Origin: Alloascoidea africana
Lineage: Eukaryota; Ascomycota; Alloascoideomycetes; Alloascoideales; Alloascoideaceae
Assembly (NCBI GenBank): GCA_030581615.1
Contig: JAKTTT010000026.1
Coordinates: 124,001 to 188,000 of the forward strand
Length of the DNA stretch: 64,000 nt
Direction: 5' to 3'
The position numbers and the translations under genes are program-made. Of this stretch, positions 20,373-31,071 are shown one piece after another. Position 1 is the stretch's first letter; every line of letters begins with the position of its first letter. Below the pieces are notes generated by a model. The model ran no database searches and was not told the origin of the DNA. It saw nothing but the letters and a program-made list of their open reading frames with translations.

Positions 20373-22064
20373 ATGAGATTAACCCTATCAGTCGAAGAGA
20401 ATGACGATATTATCACTGTGGAGATTGCGCCGAGCATAAGCCTTTACAATTTCAAGGTCTTCGTCTCATGCGAGACGGGGATCCCAGCTGACAAGCTGAT
20501 TCTGGTCTTTGAGAATGCCCCCATGGAGGGCGACACCGTACCGCTCAAGAAGTGGAATCTCTTCAACGACGATATCGTCGTCGTTCAGACGAAAAAGGAC
20601 AACTCAGATCCTGCCCTCGGAACAGAGCCAGCCCACACGAAAGCCCAGGCTTCTTCCCCTATCCCTGTGCCTGTGCCTGTGCCGACGGCCAAGTATGGGT
20701 ACCAGCCCCAGATATCGGAGCCTGCTAGGGCGAGCACCTCATCCCGCTCGCCAAACTACTCTTCGACATACGAGGAGTTGAAGCGAAAGCAGATGGAGCT
20801 TATAGATAAAACTAGAAAGTTGAGCTACATGAAGGACCCAACAGAACCCGCAAATGACACATTTGATGATGATGGCTTCTTCTTCACGCCTCATGGCTCC
20901 TACGATGAGGTAAAATCGTCTTCTTTCAGACCCATAGAAAAGGTGGAACAGACTTTCGAAACAATTCCTACGCCAATTCTCACATCGAACCCGGAACCAG
21001 AATTCGAACTTCAGATGGAGGAGGAAGATTGTAGTGAAAGCGAGTCTCTCATTCCACCTGAAAATCAGCTTGAAGCAGAAATCGAGCGTCTCAGACTTCA
21101 AGCAAGACTAGACAAGAACCTAAGGGACCAGCTATTTGGTGCTTATCCCGGCTTGGAGGATCTGGTAGAAAGCCCGATGCTGTTCCGCGAAGCAATGATT
21201 CTTGCCGACAAGACCCGCCGAGAACAGAAACAATTCATTCGGGATCAGATTTATGCCCTGAACAAAAACATATACAATGAGCTGAACCAACAGCGCATAC
21301 TCGAGTTTATTAGACAAGACCAGGTGGCTGAAAACTTGAACTCATCGCTGGAGAGTATGCCCAAGAAGATTGTCGCTTTGTACATTTACTTGGAAGTAAA
21401 CGGGATAAGAGTGAAAGCTGCAGTAAACACTGCGAATCTGCTAACTTCTATTTCGCCCGAATGCGCCGCCAAATGTGATCTCATCAGTTTGATCGATACC
21501 AAAATCACCCAGATAGGGGGTGAACCAATATATGGTAAGATATGGAGTGCTCCAGTCAAAGTGGCCGAGTCCTTCATGCCATTGTCTCTGAATGTGATAG
21601 AAGACCAAGCGGTTGATATTTCCCTTGGGCTTGATGCCTTTCAGCGCTACCAAGGGTCGATTGATTTTAAAGATGGCTATCTGAATCTGGCAAACACAAA
21701 GGCTAGATTTCTTTCTGAGGAAGAAATCTTGGCAGAGGACGAAGAAGATGAGACAAGTGTCATTGATGAAGAAGAAAACAGTACAGAAACACCGGTGGCT
21801 CTGTCACCACAGTCCACAAATGTGAATATTCCAGTAAAGGACCGTTTAAACATGCATTTCCCTTTAGGCGAAAGAGTTTTGCATCCCGAGAGAGGCACAA
21901 CGCTCGAAGATGATGCTGAAACTCTTGAAGAACTGGAAAGTAGCACAGTTATGGGAGAAATGAACGGGAAACATATGCCTAAAGGGCTTCAGACGGAAGT
22001 GCCTCTAAATACAATCCAATCGATTATGAGTTTGTTTGCGAAAAAGAAGACGATACTAAATTAA
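20373..22064 (+). CDS. Ddi1-like protein with a dead protease site and no UBA domain
   Basis: 563 residues, intronless. The domain order follows Ddi1: a ubiquitin-like N-terminus (1 to about 75, MRLTLS), a Pro/Val repeat linker, the helical HDD domain (about residues 230-325, LFGAYPGLEDLV, FIRQDQVAENL) and a protease-like domain (about 330-450). At the catalytic motif, where the neighbour has DSGA, this protein has NTAN at residues 352-355. The catalytic Asp, Ser, Gly and Ala are all changed, while the flanking SPECAAKC block is kept. The glycine-rich flap is altered too. The C-terminus is an acidic Glu/Thr-rich tail without a UBA. The fold is therefore probably kept for binding or dimerisation, not cleavage. 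It arose by tandem duplication from, or with, the gene at 22594. Confidence 0.85.
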   Translation: MRLTLSVEENDDIITVEIAPSISLYNFKVFVSCETGIPADKLILVFENAPMEGDTVPLKKWNLFNDDIVVVQTKKDNSDPALGTEPAHTKAQASSPIPVPVPVPTAKYGYQPQISEPARASTSSRSPNYSSTYEELKRKQMELIDKTRKLSYMKDPTEPANDTFDDDGFFFTPHGSYDEVKSSSFRPIEKVEQTFETIPTPILTSNPEPEFELQMEEEDCSESESLIPPENQLEAEIERLRLQARLDKNLRDQLFGAYPGLEDLVESPMLFREAMILADKTRREQKQFIRDQIYALNKNIYNELNQQRILEFIRQDQVAENLNSSLESMPKKIVALYIYLEVNGIRVKAAVNTANLLTSISPECAAKCDLISLIDTKITQIGGEPIYGKIWSAPVKVAESFMPLSLNVIEDQAVDISLGLDAFQRYQGSIDFKDGYLNLANTKARFLSEEEILAEDEEDETSVIDEEENSTETPVALSPQSTNVNIPVKDRLNMHFPLGERVLHPERGTTLEDDAETLEELESSTVMGEMNGKHMPKGLQTEVPLNTIQSIMSLFAKKKTILN

Positions 22065-22593
22065 CAAGAATAATTGTTTTTAGATCCTTATACACACCTT
22101 GCTTATGATTTATTTATTTTTCACGATGTATTGCTTTCTTTTACTACTTTTGGCGCAGAGTTTGTCTTGTTACTTGTTTATTACCTATACTTGAGATTCA
22201 TTTTTTTCCTTCTTCTTTCTGTTCTCATTCAAAAGCCCCCTTGCTCAATTACTTTCCACGACTATCAGATCTACGCCTTTCCCACACTCATTGCTCTGTT
22301 TAATACCATAATAAACTGGATAAAGATATACGGAACCGTAGCACACGCTCGCTCGCTCGCTCGGGGGGTGTCTCCATTTCACCCTGAAAAGCTCCATAAT
22401 CCCAAAATACTCCCAAATGCTCTTTTACTAGTTTTTATGCATTTTGGGAGGGAAAGACTCACATGTTTTGGTGTTTGTTTGTTGTCGGTTTCCTCCTCCA
22501 GCACACCCCAGATCGCCAGTCTCTCCTTTTCTCTTTTCCCTCTTCTCTTGCCTCCCACCCCCCAAGCAGCGATTCCGAGTTAGCACCTGCGCC
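22065..22593. other. Spacer between the tandem DDI1 genes
   Basis: This holds a GCTC tetramer repeat at about 22347-22364 and a pyrimidine-rich leader before DDI1. Open frames here have no recognisable content. The DDI1 frame is open upstream of its ATG, but family proteins begin at the MRLTL block. Confidence 0.4.
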
Positions 22594-23933
22594 ATGAGAC
22601 TGACTCTAGCCCTCGATAACCTCAAGGAGCTGCTTACTCTGGAGGCCGCCACCTCCATGACTCTGTCGGACTTCAAGGCCTACATTGAATCCGAAACCGG
22701 GATCCCCACCGAGGAGATGGTTCTTTTCTACCAGATGAAGCCACTCATTGGCGACGACCGCATACTCAACGAATGGGGGTTCCAAGGCGATGATCTCATC
22801 GTGGTCGAGCGCAAATCGAACGCGAGAGTCGAAGCTCCCCAAGCAGCTCCACCCCCACCCCCTGAAAACCCGTTCGAAGCGGAGGTTGAGCGTCTGAGGC
22901 TGCAGATCAGTCTTGATGATGCTCTAAAACAGAGACTTTTGGGGGCTTATCCCGAGCTGGCGGCCGTCGTGGGCGATCCCGTGGGCTTTCGCGAAGCAAT
23001 GACCAAGATTGACGAAGAGAGGCGTCAGCAGGCAAATGCCGTGAAGGAGGAGTTGTTACGGCTGAGCACTGATCCAGACAACGAGGCGAATCAGAGCCGA
23101 ATATTGGAGATTATCAGACAGGAGCAGATTGCAGAGAACCTGTCCAATGCTCTGGAGCACAATCCTGAAACATTCGGGAAAGTGACAATGCTGTACATCG
23201 ATGTGGAAGTGAATGGAGTTCCAGTCAAGGCTTTTGTTGATTCAGGTGCTCAGGCTACAATCAGTAAGCACAACCGTGATTCTGACTCTTTTGTTGGTTT
23301 GGAGTTTATTAACTTTTCAAAGTGAATCCTGAGTGTGCTGAACGATGCCATATTTTGAGACTTTTGGATAAACGTTTTAAAGGTGTTGCGAAGGGTGTAG
23401 GAACTGCAAACATTTTGGGTCGAATCCACAGTGCTCCGATCAAAGTGGGCGACTCTTTCTTACCATGCTCATTCACGGTCATTGAGAATCAAAGTGTTGA
23501 TTTATTGCTTGGGTTGGACAGTAAGTTTGTTTTGTTTTTGTTTTTGCTTTTGTTTGTTAAGATCAGCAGATTCTAACGCCCTATGGTACTTAAAGTGCTA
23601 AAGAGACACCAAGGTGTTATTGATCTCAAGAATAACATGCTTGTGCTTGGCGAGTCATCCACGCCTTTCCTAAGCGAATCCGATATTCCAAAACACGATG
23701 AAGCTGGGGAGGAGCCTGCTGCCGAGACAAAGCCAAAGGAAGAGCCTGCTCCTGCTCCTGCTCCCGAAGCTGCTCCCGCTGCTGAAGCCGCCCCTGCTCC
23801 ACAAATGCCAAGCTTTCCTCCCGAGAGCATCGAAATGCTTATACGATTGGGCTTTAGCAGAGACCAGGCAATAGTAGCTCTCCAATTGACTGGAGGGAAC
23901 GCGGAACTGGCGGCAAGTTTGTTATTTCAGTAG
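22594..23933 (+). CDS. DDI1: Ddi1 ubiquitin shuttle and aspartic protease
   Basis: Three exons: 22594..23263, 23323..23520 and 23596..23933, in phase, 401 residues. Introns of 59 and 75 nt have GTAAGC/GTAAGT donors and end CAAAG/TAAAG; the second has a TTCTAAC branch. Domains are the ubiquitin-like domain (1 to about 75), HDD helical domain (about 95-190), a retroviral-like aspartic protease domain that is a normal cellular gene (about 195-320) with the active motif DSGA at residues 216-219, an Ala/Pro/Glu linker, and a C-terminal UBA (about 360-400, [17 protein letters not shown]). Ddi1 binds ubiquitin chains and proteasomes and, in other organisms, cleaves ubiquitinated substrates. The upstream copy at 20373 is a diverged paralogue. 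Confidence 0.93.
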
Positions 23934-24557
23934 CTCTAAATCTTTCGGATTTACTGTTATTCTATGCATCTATACCTTAACCATTATTTGTATTATTGCA
24001 TGGCTCTTAGAGTCCGATAAACTCCCTCCCAAGAAAACACTAACACAAAACTAAAGCAAAAAGTATGTGCTGGATATTTATCCATTTCCATGTTACATTT
24101 TAGAAGTTTGTGTTTCCTCTTTCTTCGCCATTTTGTTTTAAATGGATCTGAATGCCATTATGCGGAAGATGTCGAGAGTTAGTAGACTCCTTTTGGCCAT
24201 TAGAGCCAAGAAGTTAAGCTTTAGTGGTAGCGAGAGACGGTAGGGCCCGATTTACTGGTTCCGTTTTTCACTTGGCATGTTTCATGAGCGAATTGCTCTA
24301 ACGTGCTTTAGTTGTTTAGAAAAAATACCTTAGTCTCTGGAAAGTACATACCTTTCCTGTTATGTTGCACTTTCATTACATGAAAAAAAAAAATAACTGG
24401 TGTACTCACAATCTCAAGATGCCTTTCTCTATTTTGACTACTAACGATAAGTACTCTCTACATAACAAAAAACTTTTCTACTCCAAAAGCATATTTGACA
24501 AACCAGCCCTGTCGCTCTATTTAGCATTTTTTTTTATCTAATGTTTACCAAGTTTGC
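23934..24557. other. Convergent intergenic region, DDI1 and GDI1 3' ends
   Basis: AT-rich with A and T runs (24382-24392, 24529-24534). A short segment near 24205-24245 contains AGTTAAGC, a motif seen in 5S rRNA, but the rest does not fold or match as 5S. No gene was recognised. Confidence 0.4.
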
Positions 24558-26121
24558 CTATAAAGTTGGCAAAGTCTCAACTTCCTCTGTTCTGGGTCTG
24601 ACTTTCAAAACCAAGTCGTTTCCTGTAATTCTCTTGTACAAATCCTTCACATCATCAGTGGCAGATTCGAAATGGCTTGAAGCATCATAACTCTTGGAGA
24701 TGAATACATTATCGGTTGTACCATCACCCAAGGGCTCAAACAACTCTGAAATCCCAACAAGAACATCCTCTGTTTTGCCAAGAAGCTTGAGCGCAGGTTC
24801 TAGTTCTTTCTCTGGCTCGTCTGTTTCTGTTATCGTCGATACAATGGCCAGATAGTAACCTTTTGCACAAACATGATGAGTGCTGGAAACAGCCGCAATG
24901 TAAATGTCATTCTTTCTTCCAACCTGTGATTGGGGAATGATGATCTGAGCAGAATCGGTATTGTCTGTGTTTGGAACAGGATGGTCCAAAATGCAAATGG
25001 CTCGGATCACTTTCTTCCCCGTCTTTTGGACCTTTTCGGGGAAGTAGGTGGGATCTCCGATTATGATAGGAGAGCTCGCCTGCTCACCACCTGATTTGAT
25101 GCCTGTGGCCTTGCCTGCTTCATCATAGAGGATCTCATCAACTGGCGTATCCAGCATATATGTTCCTCCATAAATGGCAGACAATCTTGCAAAGCCTTGG
25201 GGTAGCTCCCCAAGTCCATAGAGTGGGTAAATATAAGGGCTCTTGCCGTATCTGGCAATTGATTGAACATATAGCATTATTCTATTGTAGGTATCTCTTG
25301 CAGGAGCGGTCAAATATTCATCGTTCGAGTACAGGGCCATTGCATGTCCAATGAAATCTTTTGTACCTGTTTCTAATCCAAAGGAATCATACAACTCATC
25401 TGCAGTGTTTTTATCCAAGTCTAAACCATTGTGTGTGGACAAGTCGTCCTCATCATAAGCTGCAATAAACTCAAGGAACTTTTTCATACGGGTTTTCTCA
25501 AGCAACCCCATGAGAGAAGAGCTAATGGCCTCTTCCTGAGTAGCAGGAACTTTGGCAACCTGTCCATTACGGTAGACATAAGAGCCAACAATTTGTTTAA
25601 AGTCCATATATCTGGTAACATCTGTATGCACAAGAATGTTGGTGAGCTCACCGTTTGACATTAGAAACTTGGGGACAAGATCGACACACCAGTCTCTATC
25701 ACGCCCTAGCTTTTCTGACGGTGTTTGAGCTTTGCGGAATTTCGTATACAGCTGTGTCAGGTTCAAGCTGGCACTCTCGCTATATGACAGAAAATGGGTC
25801 AGGAATGTTACCCCTAGACATTTCATTCAGTGGTTTGGATACACCAAGAGTCGGAACTTACCCACCATAATGATCCTGGCGATCAATATGCAGAACCTTC
25901 TTGCCTTCAACCGACAACAGGCCAGAGAGAATGCATTCGGTAAGACCTAAGTGTTTGTTGATCAGTCGCAATGTTCCGACTGTGGGGAATGAGATGACAT
26001 AACATACCAGTGCCTACAAAAGTAAAAAAGCAAGTTGTTAGAGTCAATTCCACCGTGTCATTTGGTGTGACATTTCAAAACTGTGCATACCAAGCACTAT
26101 AACATCATAGTTCTCATTCAT
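24558..26121 (-). CDS. GDI1: Rab GDP-dissociation inhibitor, four exons including a 6-nt microexon
   Basis: Exons in transcription order are 26091..26121, 26008..26013, 25862..25946 and 24558..25779. They total 1344 nt, in phase, 447 residues, close to the S. cerevisiae length (about 451). The tiny second exon (GCACTG) supplies the Thr-Gly of the conserved N-terminal block DVIVLGTGLTEC. It has a perfect GTATGT donor after it and a TTTTGTAG acceptor before it. Skipping it keeps frame but removes two invariant residues. Later blocks include [50 protein letters not shown] and GTYMLDTPV. Gdi1 extracts GDP-bound Rab/Ypt GTPases from membranes and recycles them in vesicle traffic. Confidence 0.96.
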
Positions 26122-27824
26122 GTTGATTGATGGTAAATGTAAATGCAAACGGATGTGAGGGTTATAAGGCCGAAGGGGTGAAAAACCAAGGAGGACGCAG
26201 AGGTTAACTAAATCAGGAGCAATAAAGGAGGAAGAGAAAAAGAAGAAGAAGAAGAAGAAGAAGAAAGGAGAATGTCACAAATATATGCGATGAACCAGAT
26301 GGAATAGTAATGATGGGGTAACGAAATGTTAGCATTGTCATCAAGATCTTTGATCGCTGGCGAGGCCGCCCTCCTGTGTCAGCGGTAAGGAAGATGCACA
26401 GCAGGTGGCTTGTGAGCATCGTTCACCTCCTTTTCTCTGGAGGAACCAGCCGCCTTTGTCCCATTGGCCGTCCAGCAAGTCTGCAGGTAAGAAAGATCTT
26501 CCTCTAACACTTGGGAATTGACCCATGCTTAAGGGGAAACAAAAGAGTGTGTGCTCGTCCATCAGTTATAACATTTATAACATTAGGAAAGAAAGGCGGA
26601 TATTAAAGTTGCTTTTCCATTGCAGCAGCTGAGGACATGTCCACATTCCAAATTCCAAATGCCAAAATTCCAAATTCCAAGCACTGGAATACATTGTTTG
26701 CTCTAAACCAACTGCCTGTGCTGAGCTTGGCATAGACTAGTTGTATTTAATACCATTGCATCCTTGACCATGCCTACAACGACAAATCAAAGTAGTTTCT
26801 TGAAATACCAATCTGGCTCCGAAGAAAAATTGAAGAGCAACATGGCTTCATGCTCAGGTCAAGAGTTTGGGAATAATCTGGGTGGTACGAAGGGTAAATA
26901 TTGGGTGGAAAATAGTCTGGCCATGTGATTAGGCTGCCTCAAAGTTACACACCTAGGGGGGACATGAAAAAACTCAGAAACCAAGAAAACTGATTTCATG
27001 GGACCTGGTGATTGGGTATCGCCAGTTAATCCAGATAGAGATATCCATGGTTAAGCAGTGTGCTTGCATTCTGTTTTAGAATTTGCAACCCAAAAGAAGC
27101 GAAGAGTCAGCGGTGTACACCAAAAAGGATGTTTTTTGGCATTGAGGCCCAGCTCTGGACGGAACACCACATTTTCCACGGAGAAACCATCAGCAAGGAG
27201 TCTGAAAGTGCGAGAGAGCGGGCTCCACGCATCTGCGGCGCTAGGAACAACAGAAAGCGTTATAGTTGGCTCGTATCTGTCTCGTATCCTAAAAATAGGA
27301 TTCGTCCACACACCTCTCGCAGCCCTCTGCGTGTTTGTGTTTGCCCTTTGCTTCTGGGTAGCCTTGGAAAAGTTAAATTAGCCTTGTTTGTTGCGGACAT
27401 GGGTGATCTCATTCTTGCAAACAGGGACAGCGGGATGGAAAGAAAACATAGTCTAAATTCGGAGCTCTGTTTTCATGGCTTCGGGAGCAAAGGCTGGCCA
27501 GAGCTCTGGGAGGAAGCTGGGCCAGGACAAGCGCATTGGCTCTTGGGACAACCAGTGATGTAACCCAAGGCCCCCGTGAATGCAAATCCATGTTTTCTGA
27601 AAAGCAGATGAGACCACGGCAAAACTATGGTGGAGTGAGGCGAAAAGTAAGCGGGGAGAAAGACAAGTCTTGTTTCCGCATGCCCAGGTCTAAGTTGGGA
27701 AAAGTTTCGGCTTACGTATATATAAGGAACCTCCCCGGTCCCTTCCCCCCCTTTTTTTGCTTCTTCTCCTTTCTCTTTTTTCTTTCGATATCTGTACTCT
27801 CACTTAGCAAACTCAGCCTCTATA
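26122..27824. other. Long intergenic region with simple repeats
   Basis: 1.7 kb between divergent genes. It has an AGA/GAA triplet run at about 26241-26265, close to the GDI1 start, and a cluster of ATTCCAAA-type repeats at about 26643-26685. Short open frames show no recognisable motifs. Confidence 0.45.
27717..27725 (+). promoter_or_regulatory. TATA box
   Basis: TATATATAA about 100 bp upstream of the ATG at 27825, followed by a pyrimidine-rich stretch. This is typical of highly expressed or regulated yeast surface-protein genes. Confidence 0.6.
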
Positions 27825-28454
27825 ATGCGCTACTCCGTTTTGGCCCCAATCGCTCTTTTTGCCGCTTCTGTTTCCGCAGACGGCTTCACCGTTAATGGAT
27901 ATCCGGGTTGTGCCCAATCCTGTGTTCAGCAGTTCAACGGTCAGGAAATTGATGAAAACTCTCTCTTGACCTGTGTCTACAACGACTGTGCCATCTCTGC
28001 TTCCAACCCAGCCTACTACTCTACTCTCCTCAATCAGTACAACAGCTACTACCAGGGCAATTACCGAACTTCTTATGTCTACACAAACCCCTACCTTACA
28101 GATACTGCTGCCCCAAAGCCCAGCTCTGCAGCTGGAAATTCAGGAACCACTGATGAAGACAAAAAGACTGATTCTGACGCTGATGCCAAGGCATCCGCCA
28201 CTGAATCTGAAGAATCTGATTCATCAGCTAAAGCCACTGCTACTTCCACTGACAAGAAGACCAACACCAAAACCTCCGCTGCTGCTTCCAAGTCTGACTC
28301 TTCCGAATCTGCTTCTGAGTCCGCTTCCGAGTCTGCCTCGGGATCATCCTCTGCTTCTGCAAGCGGAAGCGGCAATGCTGCTGCTGGATATGCTGCCACC
28401 AACGGTGTTGGAGCTTTGGGCTTGGCTCTTGGAGCCGCTGCTCTATTGTTGTAA
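27825..28454 (+). CDS. GPI-anchor-type Ser-rich cell-surface protein
   Basis: 209 residues. It has an N-terminal signal peptide (MRYSVLAPIALFAASVSA) and a short ordered head of about 70 residues with four cysteines (GCAQSC, LTCVYNDC) and many Tyr/Asn. A Ser/Ala/Thr/Asp/Lys-rich stalk follows. The C-terminus has a small-residue site (SGSGNAAAG) followed by a hydrophobic tail (GLALGAAALLL), the pattern of a GPI-attachment signal. The four-Cys head does not match the eight-Cys CFEM domain. It probably sits in the plasma membrane or cell wall. It shares the signal/stalk/GPI plan, but not clear sequence homology, with the genes at 33342 and 36096. Confidence 0.8.
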   Translation: MRYSVLAPIALFAASVSADGFTVNGYPGCAQSCVQQFNGQEIDENSLLTCVYNDCAISASNPAYYSTLLNQYNSYYQGNYRTSYVYTNPYLTDTAAPKPSSAAGNSGTTDEDKKTDSDADAKASATESEESDSSAKATATSTDKKTNTKTSAAASKSDSSESASESASESASGSSSASASGSGNAAAGYAATNGVGALGLALGAAALLL

Positions 28455-28833
28455 ATCTAATACAGTGTACTGTTTACTATGAGCGAGTTAGCAAGCCATT
28501 CCCATTTTGTTCTCTTGATCCTAATTAATTAATATTAATAATCTAAAACTGTGACTTCTTCTTCTTTTTTTGATTTCAGCTTCACTGTTTGTCTACCAGG
28601 GTCCAGTCTTAAACTCTAGCCGCTCCTGTACTCCTGGAATGCTGCTGTTTTCCATAGTTAGTTTAACACGAGAGGACGGTATTCTTTTTCATCCATGTCT
28701 CAGCCGCTCCACCGGCCGGGTACGAGGTTTACGCAGCGTGTGCGGATATTTCAGCACCGGGCTTCTTCTCGAAATCGCTGGGCGGGCGCCTATTTGCGAC
28801 TCCCGGGCCTCCTGTCTCTGCTTCCTCCGTGAG
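28455..28833. other. Intergenic, leader of the BUL-like gene
   Basis: The BUL-like frame is open from about 28570 and includes an ATG at 28639. The encoded segment has no conserved features, so it is treated as leader. Confidence 0.4.
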
Positions 28834-31071
28834 ATGAGAGCTGAGGCGTCAATGGATCCGAATCAGTTTGTGTCTCAGGACCAGGACCAGGCCCGGGATG
28901 GGGACTATGCCAGATACCGGGATCTCTCATTGCCCTCCTGGTCCTGGCTCCGAATGTATGACGGCAATGAAGGCGCTGGCACGCAGCCTTCCTCATCTTC
29001 AACAGAGCCAAACAACTCTTCAATTAATCGCTCCAACGATGGTCTTGTCGGTCACAGCCAGGGTTCTCCTCCTACAACAGTGGGCAATGTATCTTCCAAC
29101 TCCTCTGTCTCAAACCAGCTCGACATGGATATTCCGATCGCACCCCAGGGATCTTCGCGATACAAGTTTATGGGTATTCCCAAGACGTCTGACAGAAAGT
29201 GGAATGATCTCATATATACGAGAATTCAGGTCAATAGAAGTGGGGGATTCATAAAAGAATACATGAATGGCGACCTTTTCACAGGAAGCATTTTTTTGGA
29301 AAACCGATCAGCGAGCGACATTGTATTTGAAGACTTTTTGGTAACATTGGAAGGCAAGTCAGTTGTTGAAAAGCATGTGGAGAAATCAGGAAAGCTCTAT
29401 TTATCGAAAACTTCTCATCAATTTTTGAAAATGATCGACCATGGCGCAAGCTTTAGCCAGGTTTGTAAGGATCCATCCATGGGGGTAAGCATTGACGATG
29501 ATGGATATGTAATCGGTCTATCTCAAGATGGCATAATCAAGCCTGGAGTCAAGTTCAGAATCCCGTTCAAATTCAAGTTCCCAAATACTCTTCTTGAGGC
29601 CTTTAGTAACCTGAAGACGCATTATTGTCAACTACCGCCTTCTTTTGGAATTGAAAAGGAGGACACAGACGTCTCTATATCTGATTTTAAAGGAGATCTC
29701 CCGGAGGTCCGTATAAGCTCGGCTCTTGGATATCTCAGACTCAGCACTGCCAGCGGCGCCCCTCTGGTGGTGAACGATTTGTGTCCAAAGTATCCATACA
29801 TTTCTTACTTTCTCAACATGAGACTTATTGCTCAAAATCCATCAAGTCCTACCAAAAGCCTTGAAATTTTGAAACAGGCGCGCTACTACGTACGGTTTAT
29901 TCCTACAGGTTACTATTATGATCTCCAAGAAGAGACTGAACAGGACGAAAAGCTGCGGCAGCTAAAAGCAGCAGCTCAAGCCTCCTCGCAAGTGTCTGAA
30001 CCAACATCTGATACCAACGCTCAGTCAGAGAATAGACCATCTGGTAGTACCATCAAGTATGAGTACAGGAGAGTATTACCGCGATCATCCAGAAACTTGC
30101 CAACAGACTCTTTTTCAAAACATAATTTACAACAGCAACCCGATCCTTTCGAGCACTACCTCACGGTAAGATCGGAAGCAGTGACACAGGTTAGCCGATC
30201 ATTTGAGCTTTACTCTAAAAGCAATAGCCATCGGCAAAAGCTAGGAGATTTGACACTTTCTGCAGACATCCCAAAGAAAGGATTACCTTATGTCCCACCA
30301 ATCTTGATTTACAAGAACCGAACACGTTCTGATCCTGAGACTATTCCACCACCAGATTACGATTCGGTCATTTCTAAGGATACAAATGGCAACAGCTCTT
30401 TCGATTACAAAGAGCTTCGTAGTATTACCATGTGCGCAAATTTCAGGCCAATTACTGGGCCGTCATCTTTGCCTCCTGTCAAGGCATCAGAGAAGAACAG
30501 TTTTACATCTCTTCCAAAGATCAGTCAAGTTACAACTTCCTTAAATGCAATAACAGTTTTCAATAATAAAAAGAACCCAATTTTGTTTAATACCAACATG
30601 ATCCACAATAATGATCTTTCTTACGACAAAGTGAAAGGAATTGAGGAATTGGAAGGTGTTAAATGGGTAACCAGCAGCATTCCTCTATCTACTCATTCAA
30701 TCACGCCAAAGCACAGGATCAAGTCTTCAGCATTAAACTTTATAAAAGGTGGTACTGCAAATGATCCAGATCTTTGCGCTCCAGAGATCAAATGGAATCA
30801 ATGCGGGGATAACTCGTGGAATATCGAGATTACTATTCATTTGAACCTTTTGAACACTTTACTCAAAAAGAACAAATGTATTGTTCCTAGTTTCCAGACA
30901 GGACTAATGTCAAGGATTTACGAACTCATCGTTGAACTACACTTTGAGTCGTGCAAAGCTATCAAACAAGGAGTCCATGGAGAACAGAGAGAAAAAGTTT
31001 TTTTGAATATTCCAGTGCGGGTTCGTAATGTGGAAAAGTTTACGGAATCTGCTTGTTACTTACCAACCTAG
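28834..31071 (+). CDS. Bul1/Bul2-like arrestin adaptor of the Rsp5 ubiquitin ligase
   Basis: 745 residues from the ATG at 28834; 28852 is an alternative start. The N-terminus is Ser/Asn/Gln-rich and disordered. An arrestin-like N-domain follows (about residues 110-250), with NRSGGFIKEYMNGDLFTGSIFLEN, split here as NRSGGFIKEYMNGDL and FTGSIFLEN, and IKPGVKFRIPFKFKFPNTLL. A second beta-rich region lies near the C-terminus (EIKWNQCGDNSWNIEITIHL, FQTGLMSRIYELIVELHF). A PPDY motif at residues 506-509 fits the PPxY consensus for binding the WW domains of Rsp5/Nedd4 ligases. Bul proteins direct Rsp5 to plasma-membrane permeases, such as Gap1, for endocytosis. It could be Bul1 or Bul2 type; a single ancestral copy is likely in early-diverging yeasts. 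Confidence 0.75.
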   Translation: MRAEASMDPNQFVSQDQDQARDGDYARYRDLSLPSWSWLRMYDGNEGAGTQPSSSSTEPNNSSINRSNDGLVGHSQGSPPTTVGNVSSNSSVSNQLDMDIPIAPQGSSRYKFMGIPKTSDRKWNDLIYTRIQVNRSGGFIKEYMNGDLFTGSIFLENRSASDIVFEDFLVTLEGKSVVEKHVEKSGKLYLSKTSHQFLKMIDHGASFSQVCKDPSMGVSIDDDGYVIGLSQDGIIKPGVKFRIPFKFKFPNTLLEAFSNLKTHYCQLPPSFGIEKEDTDVSISDFKGDLPEVRISSALGYLRLSTASGAPLVVNDLCPKYPYISYFLNMRLIAQNPSSPTKSLEILKQARYYVRFIPTGYYYDLQEETEQDEKLRQLKAAAQASSQVSEPTSDTNAQSENRPSGSTIKYEYRRVLPRSSRNLPTDSFSKHNLQQQPDPFEHYLTVRSEAVTQVSRSFELYSKSNSHRQKLGDLTLSADIPKKGLPYVPPILIYKNRTRSDPETIPPPDYDSVISKDTNGNSSFDYKELRSITMCANFRPITGPSSLPPVKASEKNSFTSLPKISQVTTSLNAITVFNNKKNPILFNTNMIHNNDLSYDKVKGIEELEGVKWVTSSIPLSTHSITPKHRIKSSALNFIKGGTANDPDLCAPEIKWNQCGDNSWNIEITIHLNLLNTLLKKNKCIVPSFQTGLMSRIYELIVELHFESCKAIKQGVHGEQREKVFLNIPVRVRNVEKFTESACYLPT

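Noticed and set aside
22074-22583. Plus-strand frame of about 170 codons between the DDI1 genes
   Set aside because: Hydrophobic, pyrimidine-driven composition, no ATG-based or family support; it ends inside the DDI1 leader.
22594-23933. Protease domain of DDI1 as a virus-derived element
   Set aside because: The retroviral-like protease fold is an ancient cellular Ddi1 domain. The surrounding gene is a complete host gene with introns, UBL and UBA domains.
24150-24270. 5S rRNA-like AGTTAAGC segment
   Set aside because: Only about ten bases resemble 5S rRNA. The 5' half, pairing and length do not fit.
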